From contig NZ_JAKRKC020000002.1 of NCBI RefSeq assembly GCF_022664455.2, positions 2,480,001 through 2,544,000 on the forward strand: a stretch of DNA of 64,000 nucleotides, read 5' to 3'. A program made the position numbers and the translations under genes. Origin of the DNA: Actinomadura luzonensis (GTDB taxonomy: Bacteria; Actinomycetota; Actinomycetes; Streptosporangiales; Streptosporangiaceae). The notes beneath the pieces were generated by a model that was not told where the DNA came from, searched no databases, and worked only from the letters and a program-made list of their open reading frames with translations. The stretch's first letter is position 1. Each line of letters begins with the position of its first letter. Positions 13,944-23,336 of this stretch are shown piece by piece.

Positions 13944-16900
13944 ATGAGTGACACGACAGCCGGCGGGTCGGGCACGACCACCCGCGCCGGCGCCGAGGTC
14001 GGCGAGTCCGAGCTGCGCCTGCTCCTCGCGGGCCTGACGGCGGTCAGGGACGGCGACTTCCGCACCCGGCTCCCCGAGGACGCCGACGGGCTGCTCGGCG
14101 AGATCGCCTCGGTGTTCAACGGCATGGTGGACCAGCTCTCGCTGTTCACCTCGGAGGTCACCCGGGTGGCCCGCGAGGTCGGCACCGAGGGCCGGCTCGG
14201 CGGCCAGGCCGAGGTGCCCGCGGTGTCGGGCACCTGGAAGGACCTCACCGAGTCGGTCAACGCCATGGCGGGCAACCTCACCGACCAGGTGCGCAGCATC
14301 GCCCAGGTCACCACGGCGGTGGCCCGCGGCGACCTCTCCCAGAAGATCACCGTGCACGCCCGGGGCGAGATCCTGGAGCTGAAGAACACCGTCAACACAA
14401 TGGTCGACCAGCTCTCGTCGTTCGCCGACGAGGTGACCCGCGTGGCCCGCGAGGTCGGCACCGAGGGCCAGCTCGGCGGCCAGGCCGACGTCAAGGGCGT
14501 CGCCGGCACCTGGCGCGACCTCACCGACTCGGTGAACTTCATGGCCGGCAACCTCACCGACCAGGTGCGCAACATCTCGCAGGTGGCCACGGCCGTCGCG
14601 CGCGGCGACCTGTCGCAGCGCATCACGGTCTCGGCGCGCGGCGAGATCCTGGAGCTGAAGAACACCCTCAACACGATGGTCGACCAGCTCTCGTCGTTCG
14701 CCGACGAGGTGACCCGCGTGGCCCGCGAGGTCGGCACCGACGGCCGCCTCGGCGGCCAGGCCGACGTCAAGGGCGTCTCCGGCACCTGGAAGGCGCTCAC
14801 GGAGTCGGTCAACGTCATGGCCGACAACCTCACCGCCCAGGTCCGCAGCATCGCCGAGGTCACCACCGCGGTCGCCAAGGGCGACCTGACGCAGAAGATC
14901 CGGGTGGACGCCCGGGGCGAGATCCTGGAGCTGAAGGAGACCATCAACACGATGGTCGACCAGCTCTCGGCCTTCGCCGACGAGGTCACCCGGGTGGCCC
15001 GCGAGGTCGGCACCGAGGGCAACCTCGGCGGCCAGGCCACCGTGCGCGGCGTGTCCGGCACGTGGAAGGACCTCACCGACAACGTCAACGTCATGGCCTC
15101 CAACCTGACCAGCCAGGTGCGGAGCATCGCGCAGGTGGCCACGGCGGTGGCGCGCGGCGACCTGTCGCAGAAGATCACCGTCGAGGCCAAGGGCGAGGTC
15201 GCCGCGCTGGCGCAGACGATCAACACGATGGTCGACACGCTCGGCGCGTTCGCCGACGAGGTGACCCGGGTGGCCCGCGAGGTCGGCACCGAGGGCCAGC
15301 TCGGCGGCCAGGCCCGGGTGCCGAACGTGGCCGGCACCTGGAAGAACCTGACCGACAACGTCAACTCGATGGCCGACAACCTGACCAACCAGGTGCGCAG
15401 CATCGCCCAGGTCACCACCGCGGTCGCGCGCGGCGACCTGACCCGCAAGATCGACGTGGACGCGCGCGGCGAGATCCTGGAGCTGAAGACCACCATCAAC
15501 ACGATGGTCGACCAGCTGTCGTCGTTCGCCGCCGAGGTGACCCGGGTGGCGCGCGAGGTCGGCTCGGAGGGCCGCCTGGGCGGCCAGGCCGAGGTGGAGG
15601 GCGTCTCGGGCACCTGGAAGCGGCTGACCGAGAACGTCAACGAGCTGGCCGGCAACCTGACCCGGCAGGTCCGCGCGATCGCCGAGGTGACCAGCGCGGT
15701 CACCTCGGGCGACCTGACCCGCTCGATCACCGTGGACGCCGAGGGCGAGCTGGCCGACCTCAAGGACAACATCAACTCGATGGTCAAGTCGCTGCGCGAG
15801 ACCACCACGGCCAACGAGCAGCAGGACTGGCTGAAGTCCAACCTCGCCCGCATGTCCGGGCTCATGCAGGGCCACCGCGACCTCGCCACCGTCGCCGAGC
15901 TCGTGATGAACGAGCTGGCGCCGCTCGTCTCGGCCCAGTACGGCGCGTTCTTCCTGGCCGAGGAGAGCGAGCTGAAGCTGTTCAGCGCCTACGGCTACCC
16001 GGTGGACGCCGACCGCGCCCCCCGCTTCCAGCTCGGCGACGGCCTCATCGGGCAGGCCGCCCGCAGCCGCCGCACGATCTCGCTGACCGAGAACATCCCC
16101 GCCGGCGTCATCACCATCGACTCCGGCCTCGGCAAGATCATGCCCGCCTCGCTGGTCGTGCTGCCCGTGGTCGTCGAGGAGCAGGTGCTCGGCGTGATCG
16201 AGCTGGCCTCGGTGCAGGAGTTCACGCCCGTGCACCGGGCGTTCCTGGAGCAGCTGATGGAGACGATCGGGGTCAACCTCAACACGATCGTCGCCAACGC
16301 CCGTACCGACGAGCTGCTGAAGGAGTCGCAGCGCCTGGCCGCCGAGCTGCAGGCCCGCTCGGAGGAGCTGCAGAGCCAGCAGGAGGAGCTGCAGCGCTCC
16401 AACGCCGAGCTGGAGGAGAAGGCCGACCTCCTGGTCAGCCAGAACCAGGACATCGAGGCCAAGAACCTGGAGATCGAGCAGGCCCGGCAGGAGCTGGAGG
16501 ACCGCGCCCAGCAGCTCGCGCTCGCCTCGAAGTACAAGAGCGAGTTCCTGGCGAACATGAGCCACGAGCTGCGCACCCCGCTCAACTCGCTGCTCATCCT
16601 GGCCCAGCTCCTCGCCCAGAACCACACGCGCAACCTCACGCCGAAGCAGGTCGAGTACGCGGAGATCATCCACTCGGCCGGCTCCGACCTGCTGCAGCTC
16701 ATCAACGACATCCTCGACCTGTCGAAGGTCGAGGCGGGCAAGATGGACGTCAACCCCGAATGGGTGCAGCTCCGCCGCCTGCTCGACTACGTCGAAGCCA
16801 CCTTCCAGCCGATGACCAGCGAGAAGAGCCTCGACTTCACCATCGTCACCGCGCCCGGCATCCCCAACGAGCTGCTGACCGACGACTCCCGGCTGCGCCA

Positions 16901-18212
16901 GGTGCTGCGCAACCTGCTGTCGAACGCGGTCAAGTTCACCGAGACCGGCAAGGTGGAGCTGCGCATCGAGCCGGCCGCCCCGTCCGAGCTGCCCGCCACC
17001 GTGCGGGCCAACGGGCCGGCGCTCGCGCTGCGGGTCGTCGACACCGGCATCGGCATCCCCGAGCAGCAGCTCGAAGTCATCTTCGGGGCGTTCCAGCAGG
17101 CCGACGGCACCACCAGCCGCAAGTACGGCGGCACCGGCCTCGGCCTGTCGATCTCCCGCGAGATCGCCTACCTGCTGGGCGGCGCGATCAGCGTGCAGAG
17201 CACGCCGGGACAGGGCAGCGTGTTCACGCTCTTCCTGCCGATCGCCCACCCGGCCTTCGCCGACGGCTCCGCCCGCGCCGCCGCGTCCGCCGCCCCGCAG
17301 GAGGGCGCGGAGCAGGCCGGGGAGTCCGACGCGACCGGGCCGTCCCCGGCCGCCGACGGCTCCTCCCAGCACCGGCGGCTGCTGGTGATCGAGCAGCGGG
17401 CCGGCGGCCTGCTGTCGCTGGTGGCCGAGAGCGTGGTGCGCGAGCTGACCGACAGCCGCGACGACACCGTCGAGATCATCAGGGCGGCGGGGGCCGAGGA
17501 GGCCGCCGCCACGCTGGCCGCCCAGCCCTGCCACTGCATGGTCCTCGACCTCGACATGCCGGACCTCGCGGCCTTCCAGCTCCTGGAGGCCATGGACGGC
17601 GACCCGGCCCTCGCGGTCGTGCCCGTGCTGGCCTACAGCAACTGGCGCACCACGTCCCAGCAGAAGGCCCGGCTGCGCGAGCGCGCCGAGAGCCAGGCGC
17701 TGGAGCTGCTGTCCAGCCTGGACGAGCTGCGCGAGCGCATCGCCCTGCACCTCACCGCCGAGCAGCCCGGCGACGTGCTGCCGCTGATCCGGCCCGACGC
17801 CGTCGGCACGCTGGCCCGGCAGGAGGTGGACGGCATGCTGGCCGGCCGCACGGTGCTGGTGGTCGACGACGACACGCGCAACCTGTACGCGATCACCAGC
17901 ATCCTGGAGATCCACGGCATGACCGTCCTGCACGCCGAGAACGGCCGCCAGGGCATCGAGACGCTGACCAACCACCCCGACATCGACATCGTCCTGATGG
18001 ACGTCATGATGCCGGAGATGGACGGCTACGTGGCCACCGCCAAGATCCGGGAGATGCCGCAGTACGCGGACCTGCCGATCATCGCGGTGACCGCGAAGGC
18101 GATGCCGGGCGACCAGGAGAAGGCGCTGGGCGCGGGGTCCAGCGACTACATCACCAAGCCGGTGGACGCCGAGCACCTGCTCGCCAGGATCAGGCACTGG
18201 CTCGGCGTGTAG
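13944..18212 (+). CDS. Soluble HAMP-array hybrid histidine kinase with receiver domain
   Basis: A 1422-residue hybrid kinase. It opens with a HAMP array: six 92-residue units, each marked by a LGGQA-type turn and a GTW(K/R)-LT core, alternating with GEILELK-NTMVDQL blocks (about residues 20-630). A GAF domain (about 640-790) and a long coiled coil precede the phospho-acceptor SHELRTP (His874), the ATPase domain with DTGIGIP and KYGGTGLGLSI, a degenerate receiver-like segment, and a C-terminal receiver with VLMDVMMPEMDG (Asp1353). There is no signal peptide or membrane helix, so it is cytosolic, like fungal Nik1-type kinases that sense osmotic stress through HAMP arrays. ATG 13944 has GAGGG at good spacing and is preferred to GTG 13920. 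The PP2C gene follows 50 bp downstream and probably forms a relay with it. Confidence 0.9.
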   Translation: MSDTTAGGSGTTTRAGAEVGESELRLLLAGLTAVRDGDFRTRLPEDADGLLGEIASVFNGMVDQLSLFTSEVTRVAREVGTEGRLGGQAEVPAVSGTWKDLTESVNAMAGNLTDQVRSIAQVTTAVARGDLSQKITVHARGEILELKNTVNTMVDQLSSFADEVTRVAREVGTEGQLGGQADVKGVAGTWRDLTDSVNFMAGNLTDQVRNISQVATAVARGDLSQRITVSARGEILELKNTLNTMVDQLSSFADEVTRVAREVGTDGRLGGQADVKGVSGTWKALTESVNVMADNLTAQVRSIAEVTTAVAKGDLTQKIRVDARGEILELKETINTMVDQLSAFADEVTRVAREVGTEGNLGGQATVRGVSGTWKDLTDNVNVMASNLTSQVRSIAQVATAVARGDLSQKITVEAKGEVAALAQTINTMVDTLGAFADEVTRVAREVGTEGQLGGQARVPNVAGTWKNLTDNVNSMADNLTNQVRSIAQVTTAVARGDLTRKIDVDARGEILELKTTINTMVDQLSSFAAEVTRVAREVGSEGRLGGQAEVEGVSGTWKRLTENVNELAGNLTRQVRAIAEVTSAVTSGDLTRSITVDAEGELADLKDNINSMVKSLRETTTANEQQDWLKSNLARMSGLMQGHRDLATVAELVMNELAPLVSAQYGAFFLAEESELKLFSAYGYPVDADRAPRFQLGDGLIGQAARSRRTISLTENIPAGVITIDSGLGKIMPASLVVLPVVVEEQVLGVIELASVQEFTPVHRAFLEQLMETIGVNLNTIVANARTDELLKESQRLAAELQARSEELQSQQEELQRSNAELEEKADLLVSQNQDIEAKNLEIEQARQELEDRAQQLALASKYKSEFLANMSHELRTPLNSLLILAQLLAQNHTRNLTPKQVEYAEIIHSAGSDLLQLINDILDLSKVEAGKMDVNPEWVQLRRLLDYVEATFQPMTSEKSLDFTIVTAPGIPNELLTDDSRLRQVLRNLLSNAVKFTETGKVELRIEPAAPSELPATVRANGPALALRVVDTGIGIPEQQLEVIFGAFQQADGTTSRKYGGTGLGLSISREIAYLLGGAISVQSTPGQGSVFTLFLPIAHPAFADGSARAAASAAPQEGAEQAGESDATGPSPAADGSSQHRRLLVIEQRAGGLLSLVAESVVRELTDSRDDTVEIIRAAGAEEAAATLAAQPCHCMVLDLDMPDLAAFQLLEAMDGDPALAVVPVLAYSNWRTTSQQKARLRERAESQALELLSSLDELRERIALHLTAEQPGDVLPLIRPDAVGTLARQEVDGMLAGRTVLVVDDDTRNLYAITSILEIHGMTVLHAENGRQGIETLTNHPDIDIVLMDVMMPEMDGYVATAKIREMPQYADLPIIAVTAKAMPGDQEKALGAGSSDYITKPVDAEHLLARIRHWLGV

Positions 18213-18261
18213 CGACCCCTTCCATCCGTCATCCGGCCGCAACGGCGAGGAGTAACCGACT

Positions 18262-20640
18262 GTGCACAGCCCCCAGGAGCCGGGTCCCCCGGTGTCCGCC
18301 CGGTCCGAGGCCGCGGCGGTGAGCAACCTCGGACGGCTGGCCGTCACCATCGACCGGCTGCGCAAGCAGATCCAGGACGCGCAGCGGGCGGCCGAGGGCC
18401 GGGCGCTGATCGAGGTGGCCAAGGGCATCCTCATCGAGCGGCTGCAGTGCGGGCTGGCCGAGGCCGCGCAGCAGCTCGAACTCCTCGCCGAGCAGGCCGG
18501 CGTGACCCAGCTCGAACTGGCCGCCGACATCATCAACCAGGCGTCCCAGGACCGCATCAGCGAGGCCACCCGCGAGTTCCTGGACGGCGCCCGCGCCGCC
18601 GACGCCCCCGCCCAGGCGGCCGGCATGGCCGTGCGGCTGCGCTCGGCCGAGAACGGCATGCTGGAGGCCCCCGACGCGCAGGCGGTCGCGTCCTCGCTGC
18701 TGGAGCACGCGCTGAAGCCGCTCGGCGCGACGAACGTCGCGGTCTGGACGGTCGGCTCCGACGGCTCGCTCACCCTGACGGCCGGGGCCGGCTTCAACGC
18801 CACCGAGGCCGGCCGGTGGCGTTACGTCCCGCCCGGCGTGAACACCCCCGCCCGCCGCGCGCTGGTCGAGCGGCGGACCGTGTGGATCCGCTCGCTCGCC
18901 GAGGTCGGGCTGCCGTCGATCGGGATGAGCCTGACGCCCGACGGCGGCCGGGTGGCGGTGCCCGCCGGCACCGGCGGGCGGATCATGGGCGTGCTGGAGA
19001 TCGGCTGGCCGGGCCCCGTCGAGCCGCAGCCCCGCCAGGTGCAGAAGCAGGTCGAGGCGCTGGCCGAGCTGTGCTCCCGCACCCTGGAGCGGCCCGTCGA
19101 GCCCGGCGGCGGCGCGGGCCAGCAGGAGCTGATCGGGCTGGCCGAGGCGCTGCCGGACGGCGCCCTGGTGCTGCAGCCGCACCTCGACGCCGCCGGCCGG
19201 CTCACCGACTTCCGCATCACGCACGCCAACCCGCACTTCGTGGACCCGGCGGGCCGGCCCAAGGGGGCGGTGGCCGGGGCGCTGCTGCTGGAGGCGTACC
19301 CGCTCGCGGCCGACGAGGGCGGCCTGTTCTCGGCGGTCGAGCACGTGCACGCCACGGGCGAGCCGTTCAAGGCGGAGAACATGACGCTCACCGCGCTGGT
19401 GGACGACGTGCCGCTGCCGAGCATCGCCAGCGTCAGCATCACCCGGCACGGCGACGGCGTGCTGCTCATCTGGCGGCTCCAGGACGAGGCCACCCGGCTG
19501 GCGAGCCTGCTCCAGCACGCCCAGCGGCTCGGCCGCATCGGCGGGTTCGAGGAGAACACGCTGTCGGGCGAGATCACCTGGAACCGCCAGCTCTACGACC
19601 TGTACGGGATGAAGCCCGGCGAGGCGCCGATCCCGCTCGAACAGCTGGCCGAGCACGCGCATCCCGACGACGCCGTGCTCATCGGCCGGTTCCTGCGCAC
19701 GGTGACGCACCACCGGCGGCCCGCCTCGACCGCGTTCCGGCTGCAGCGCTCCGACGGCATCTCGCGGCACATCCGCGTGGTGGCCGAGCCGGTGCTCTCG
19801 CCCGACGGGCGGCTGCTCGCGGTGCGGGGCGCGTACCAGGACATCTCCTCGCAGCACTGGACGGAGGTGGCGCTGGCCGCGACCCGCGACCAGCTCGTCC
19901 ACACCGAGCAGCAGGCCGCCGAGCGCAACCGGCTGGCGCTCCAGCTCCAGCAGGCCATCATGCCGCCGACGCGCGGCCCGATGGAGGCGTTCGACCTCAA
20001 CATCGCCGTCCGCTACCGGCCGGCCGAGAAGGAGCACCTGGTCGGCGGCGACTGGTACGACGCCGTGGTGCTGCCGTCCAAGCAGATCCTGCTGTCGGTC
20101 GGGGACGTCGCCGGGCACGGCATCGAGGCGGCCACCGGCATGGTCGTGCTGCGCAACGCGCTGCGCGGCCTGGCCGCGACCGGCGCGGGCCCCGGCCAGC
20201 TCCTCACCTGGCTCAACATGGTGGCCCACCACCTCACCGACAACGTCACGGCCACCGCCATCTGCGGCCTGTACGACCCGGAGACCGGCGTGCTGCGCTG
20301 GGCGCGGGGCGGGCACCTGCCGCCCATCCTGGTGCGCAAGGACCAGGCGTCGGAGCTGGACCTGATCGGCGGCGTCCTGCTGGGCGCGTTGTCGGAGGTC
20401 AGCTACGAGGAGAGCCGCGTCCAGCTCATGCCGGGCGACACGCTGCTCATGTACACCGACGGCCTGATCGAGCGCCGCGACCGCGCCCTGCATCACTCCC
20501 AGCAGCAGCTCCTGCGGACGGCGGGCCATCCGACGGCGTCCCTGGAGCACCGCCTGGACTACCTGCTGACGCACAGCAACTCCGACACCGATGACGACAC
20601 ATGCCTGGTGGGCATCCAGCTCACCGCGCCGGGCAGCTAG
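18262..20640 (+). CDS. ANTAR-GAF-PAS-PP2C (SpoIIE-type) phosphatase
   Basis: A 792-residue multidomain regulator. An ANTAR-like helical domain lies at about residues 35-95 (EVAKGILIERLQCGLAEAAQ), a GAF-like domain follows, then a PAS-like region and a clearer PAS domain with HPDDA and AYQDISS (about 415-535). The C-terminus is a PP2C/SpoIIE phosphatase with VGGDWYDA, VGDVAGHGIEAA and LLMYTDGLIERR carrying the metal-binding Asp residues. ANTAR domains normally bind RNA hairpins to stop termination, whereas SpoIIE-type phosphatases act on anti-sigma antagonists. GTG 18262 has GAGGAG at good spacing. It lies 50 bp after the hybrid kinase and is probably co-transcribed, so the kinase may set its activity. 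A hairpin follows at 20682-20745. Confidence 0.87.
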   Translation: MHSPQEPGPPVSARSEAAAVSNLGRLAVTIDRLRKQIQDAQRAAEGRALIEVAKGILIERLQCGLAEAAQQLELLAEQAGVTQLELAADIINQASQDRISEATREFLDGARAADAPAQAAGMAVRLRSAENGMLEAPDAQAVASSLLEHALKPLGATNVAVWTVGSDGSLTLTAGAGFNATEAGRWRYVPPGVNTPARRALVERRTVWIRSLAEVGLPSIGMSLTPDGGRVAVPAGTGGRIMGVLEIGWPGPVEPQPRQVQKQVEALAELCSRTLERPVEPGGGAGQQELIGLAEALPDGALVLQPHLDAAGRLTDFRITHANPHFVDPAGRPKGAVAGALLLEAYPLAADEGGLFSAVEHVHATGEPFKAENMTLTALVDDVPLPSIASVSITRHGDGVLLIWRLQDEATRLASLLQHAQRLGRIGGFEENTLSGEITWNRQLYDLYGMKPGEAPIPLEQLAEHAHPDDAVLIGRFLRTVTHHRRPASTAFRLQRSDGISRHIRVVAEPVLSPDGRLLAVRGAYQDISSQHWTEVALAATRDQLVHTEQQAAERNRLALQLQQAIMPPTRGPMEAFDLNIAVRYRPAEKEHLVGGDWYDAVVLPSKQILLSVGDVAGHGIEAATGMVVLRNALRGLAATGAGPGQLLTWLNMVAHHLTDNVTATAICGLYDPETGVLRWARGGHLPPILVRKDQASELDLIGGVLLGALSEVSYEESRVQLMPGDTLLMYTDGLIERRDRALHHSQQQLLRTAGHPTASLEHRLDYLLTHSNSDTDDDTCLVGIQLTAPGS

Positions 20641-20681
20641 TGGCATCGAAACGGACAAACGTGCATATTATGGATAGAACA

Positions 20682-20745
20682 GAGCTCGGACCGTGGGGAA
20701 GCGGCCCGGGCTCTCGTCCTGCCGGGCCAGGGTCCGCCTGAGCTC
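20682..20745 (+). terminator. Nested stem-loop after the PP2C gene
   Basis: The outer arms GAGCTC (20682-20687) and GAGCTC (20740-20745), with GGACC (20688-20692) pairing GGTCC (20731-20735), enclose an inner 7-bp stem GGCCCGG (20703-20709) with CCGGGCC (20722-20728). A T-rich stretch, atttgtgttgtt, follows. It is probably a terminator, or an attenuator that an ANTAR protein could act on. Confidence 0.5.
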
Positions 20746-20760
20746 CGGATTTGTGTTGTT

Positions 20761-20786
20761 ATGTCCATCAGTGCATGGGTGGACAT
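20761..20786. promoter_or_regulatory. 26-bp dyad upstream of the Ser/Thr kinase gene
   Basis: ATGTCCA (20761-20767) and TGGACAT (20780-20786) form a perfect inverted repeat with a 12-bp gap centred on TGCA. In total 20 of the 26 positions are symmetric. It lies 22 bp upstream of the kinase start, as expected for an operator. No regulator is assigned. Confidence 0.45.
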
Positions 20787-20807
20787 TGATCGGGTAGGCC
20801 GGGCGCT

Positions 20808-22805
20808 ATGTCCGTTTCCCCCGACCAAGGTCCGCTGCTGGCCGGCCGCTACCGGCTCCACGCCGAGCTGGGCCGTGGCGGCATGGGCCGAGTCTGGCAC
20901 GGGCACGACGAACTGCTGGACCGGCCGGTCGCCGTCAAGGAGGTCACCCTCGACGAGCGCTCGCCCGACGAGCGCGACGCGCTGCGCAGCCGTACGATGA
21001 GCGAGGCCCGCCTGGCCGCCCGGCTCAGCCACCCGAACATCGCCACCGTCTACGACGTCGTGGTGACCGACGAGCGGCCGTGGATCGTGCTCCAGCTCGT
21101 CCCGGCCCCCACCCTGGCCGACGTGCTCGCCGAGCGCGGGCCGCTGCCGCCCGCCGCCGTCGCCGCGCTCGGCCTCCAGGTGCTCGACGCCCTGGCGGCG
21201 GCGCACGCCGCCGGCATCGTGCACCGCGACGTCAAGCCCGCCAACATCCTGCTGGACGCCGGCCAGAGCCACGCCGTCCTGACCGACTTCGGGCTGGCCA
21301 CCAGCGTGGAGCAGCCCGTCGAGCTCACCCAGGCCGGGCTGCTGGTGGGCACGCCCGCCTACATCGCGCCCGAACGCGCGCGCGGCGGGCCGGCCACGCC
21401 GGAGGCGGACCTGTGGTCGCTGGGGGTGACGCTGTACACGGCGGTGGAGGGGCGCTCGCCGTTCGAGCAGGGGAACGCGCTGGCCACCATCAGCGCCGTC
21501 CTCACCGCGCCGCCGGCGCCGTTCGAGCTGGCCGGGCCGCTGGCGCCGCTGCTGATGGGGCTGCTGGAGAAGGACCCGGGACGACGGTGGGGCATCGAGG
21601 CCGCCCGCCGCCACCTCCGCCGCATCGCCACCCGCTCCTCCCGCCCCTCCCACGACAGGACCCCGGAGGCCGCCGTAAGCGGCACCGCCCCGGCCGCCCT
21701 CGGCACCGGCATCGCGCCGGCACTCGGCGGAACCGGCGTCGCGCCGGGACTCGGCGCAACCGGCGTCGTGCCGGGACTCGACGCAACCGGCGTCGTGCCG
21801 GGACTCGACGGCACCGGCGTCGCGCCGGAGGTCGGTCGCACCGGCGTCGTGCCGGGAGCCGCTTCGACGGGTGGCGCGCTGGGAGTGGGCGGGACCGGCG
21901 ACGCGCTGGGAGCGGGCGGGATCGGCGACGCGCCAGGGGCCGCTGAGCCCGGCCTCGTATCGGAGGCCGCCGTCGCCGCCGTCGCCGGCGTCGTACCGGA
22001 GGGCGACGGGACCGGCGTGCCGGAGGCCGACGGGGCCGGCGTCGTGCCGGGGCCGCGCCGGGCGGCGATCGTCGCCTCCGCGCGGACCGGCCTGCGGGCC
22101 TGGTCGGGCGTGCGCGCCTGGGCGGGGACGCGCGCCTGGTCCGGGGCGGGCGCCTGGTCGGAGGTACGCGCCTGGGCGGGGGCACGCTCCCGTGGGGGAG
22201 CCCGCTCACGTTCCCGCAGGCGAGCCCGCGCGGGAACGGCCGCCCAGCCCGAGACGGCAAGCGCCGACGCAGCCGCCCGCCCCCCGGAGACGGGAGCGAT
22301 GCTCGCCGACGTCTTCGAGCCCCCCACGGGAGCCCCCGCACCCCTGCCTCCAGACCTCCGCGAGCCTTCGGACCTCCGCGAGCGTTCGATGGACCTCCGC
22401 GAGCGTTCGATGGGCCTCCGCGAGCGTTCGGGTCTCCGCGAGCGTTCGGGTCTCCGCGAGCGTTCGATGGGCCTCCGCGAGCCTTCGGACGTCCGCCCGG
22501 CACTGGCACCCGAGGATCCGTCCGGGTTCTCGTCCCCGGGGCTCTTCGAGCGCACCGCCCCCGCGCTGGTCGAGGGGCAGGCCCTCGCTGAGGCGGGGCG
22601 CACCGCTCCGACGCCGGCCGGCCGGCGTGCGGTCCCCAGGGCCGCGGCAGGCAGGGCGACGGCATCCACCCCGCCGCACAAGGCCCCCGGGGCCCCCGGG
22701 CGGCCGGGCGGGGTGGGCAGGTGCGGCAGGTGGCGGGGCTGGCCGCGCTGGTGCTCAGCGTGCTGGCCGGCGCGTCCTGGTCCGGGATCGGGACGTCGGG
22801 CGTGA
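20808..22805 (+). CDS. PknB-type serine/threonine protein kinase, frame broken before the membrane segment
   Basis: The first 270 residues are a complete eukaryotic-type kinase: Gly loop LGRGGMGRVWHG, catalytic Lys in VAVKEV, HRDVKPANIL loop, DFGLAT metal site and GTPAYIAPE with the activation segment before it. A low-complexity region of more than 300 residues follows, with 9-residue repeats (GTGVAPGLG type) and LRERS-type repeats. In this frame the protein ends at 22805 with an implausible Trp/Arg-rich tail. The normal next element, a transmembrane helix and extracytoplasmic tail, is found in another frame from about 22721. I therefore think the intact gene runs to 23212 and that an indel near 22680-22720 breaks it, either in the genome or in the assembly. 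As written, the kinase would be soluble. Confidence 0.85.
   Translation: MSVSPDQGPLLAGRYRLHAELGRGGMGRVWHGHDELLDRPVAVKEVTLDERSPDERDALRSRTMSEARLAARLSHPNIATVYDVVVTDERPWIVLQLVPAPTLADVLAERGPLPPAAVAALGLQVLDALAAAHAAGIVHRDVKPANILLDAGQSHAVLTDFGLATSVEQPVELTQAGLLVGTPAYIAPERARGGPATPEADLWSLGVTLYTAVEGRSPFEQGNALATISAVLTAPPAPFELAGPLAPLLMGLLEKDPGRRWGIEAARRHLRRIATRSSRPSHDRTPEAAVSGTAPAALGTGIAPALGGTGVAPGLGATGVVPGLDATGVVPGLDGTGVAPEVGRTGVVPGAASTGGALGVGGTGDALGAGGIGDAPGAAEPGLVSEAAVAAVAGVVPEGDGTGVPEADGAGVVPGPRRAAIVASARTGLRAWSGVRAWAGTRAWSGAGAWSEVRAWAGARSRGGARSRSRRRARAGTAAQPETASADAAARPPETGAMLADVFEPPTGAPAPLPPDLREPSDLRERSMDLRERSMGLRERSGLRERSGLRERSMGLREPSDVRPALAPEDPSGFSSPGLFERTAPALVEGQALAEAGRTAPTPAGRRAVPRAAAGRATASTPPHKAPGAPGRPGGVGRCGRWRGWPRWCSACWPARPGPGSGRRA
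21702..21863 (+). repeat. 27-bp tandem repeat in the kinase linker (6 units)
   Basis: Six 27-bp units encode GTGIAPALG, GTGVAPGLG, ATGVVPGLD, ATGVVPGLD, GTGVAPEVG and a final, partly degenerate RTGVVPGAA. The unit length equals that of the crtE repeat, though the sequence differs. Confidence 0.85.
22353..22487 (+). repeat. 18/21-bp tandem repeat in the kinase linker (7 units)
   Basis: Seven units of 18 or 21 bp with core ctccgcgagcgttcg encode LREPSD, LRERSMD, LRERSMG, LRERSG, LRERSG, LRERSMG and LREPSD. All lengths are multiples of three, so variation in copy number preserves the frame. Confidence 0.88.
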
Positions 22806-23212
22806 CGGCGAGCGTGACGTCGCTGGAGCGCCGCCCCGGCGCGGCCACGCCCGCGACGCCCACGACGCCCGCCACACCACCCACGACGCCCGCCACGCCG
22901 CCCGCTGAGCAGCCCGGGAAGCCCCTGGAGCAGCCCGCCACCCCGCCCGGCCAGCCCGGGACGCCCGCCGACGAGCCCGCCGCCAGCCTGAAGGTCCGCT
23001 CCGTCGCCGTGTCCCGCACCGCCTCCCGTTCGGAACGCGCCAACGAGTCCCCCCGGCACACCGCCCAGGACCGCCCGCGGGACGGGCGCGCCGGCGAGCC
23101 CTTCACCGTGCCGCCCGGCCAGGCCAGGAAGACGTTCACGACGGATCTCGGCGCCCCCCGCCGGGGCAACGCCGTCCCGCCCGGCAGGGGGCACGGCAAA
23201 GGCCGCCGATGA
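22721..23212 (+). pseudogene. Displaced membrane and extracytoplasmic part of the Ser/Thr kinase
   Basis: This frame reads VRQVAGLAALVLSVLAGASW, a single hydrophobic helix preceded by a basic residue, then a Pro/Thr-rich spacer (ATPATPTTPATPP type) and a basic tail ending at 23212. The order juxtamembrane, helix, Pro-rich stalk is exactly what follows the catalytic domain in actinobacterial PknB-like kinases. It overlaps the end of the kinase frame by 85 bp and has no convincing ribosome site of its own. It is best read as the 3' part of one kinase gene put out of frame by a small indel. No PASTA repeats are present. An independent small membrane protein cannot be excluded. Confidence 0.55.
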
Positions 23213-23336
23213 CGCCCCGGCGCCCCGCTCCCACCTCGCGGCGGTCATAACACCGCGATAGGGGCATTTTGGGACGACCGCTCCTCGCGCCCGGCCTCGT
23301 ACCGTGGCCGCACCCCCCAGTACGCGAGGAGAACCC

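Noticed and set aside
13878..18803. A minus-strand open frame of more than 1600 codons opposite the HAMP kinase
   Set aside because: Its product is a low-complexity Leu/Gly/Asp/His repeat that mirrors the HAMP units on the other strand. The plus strand has clear domains, so this is a by-product of high GC content.
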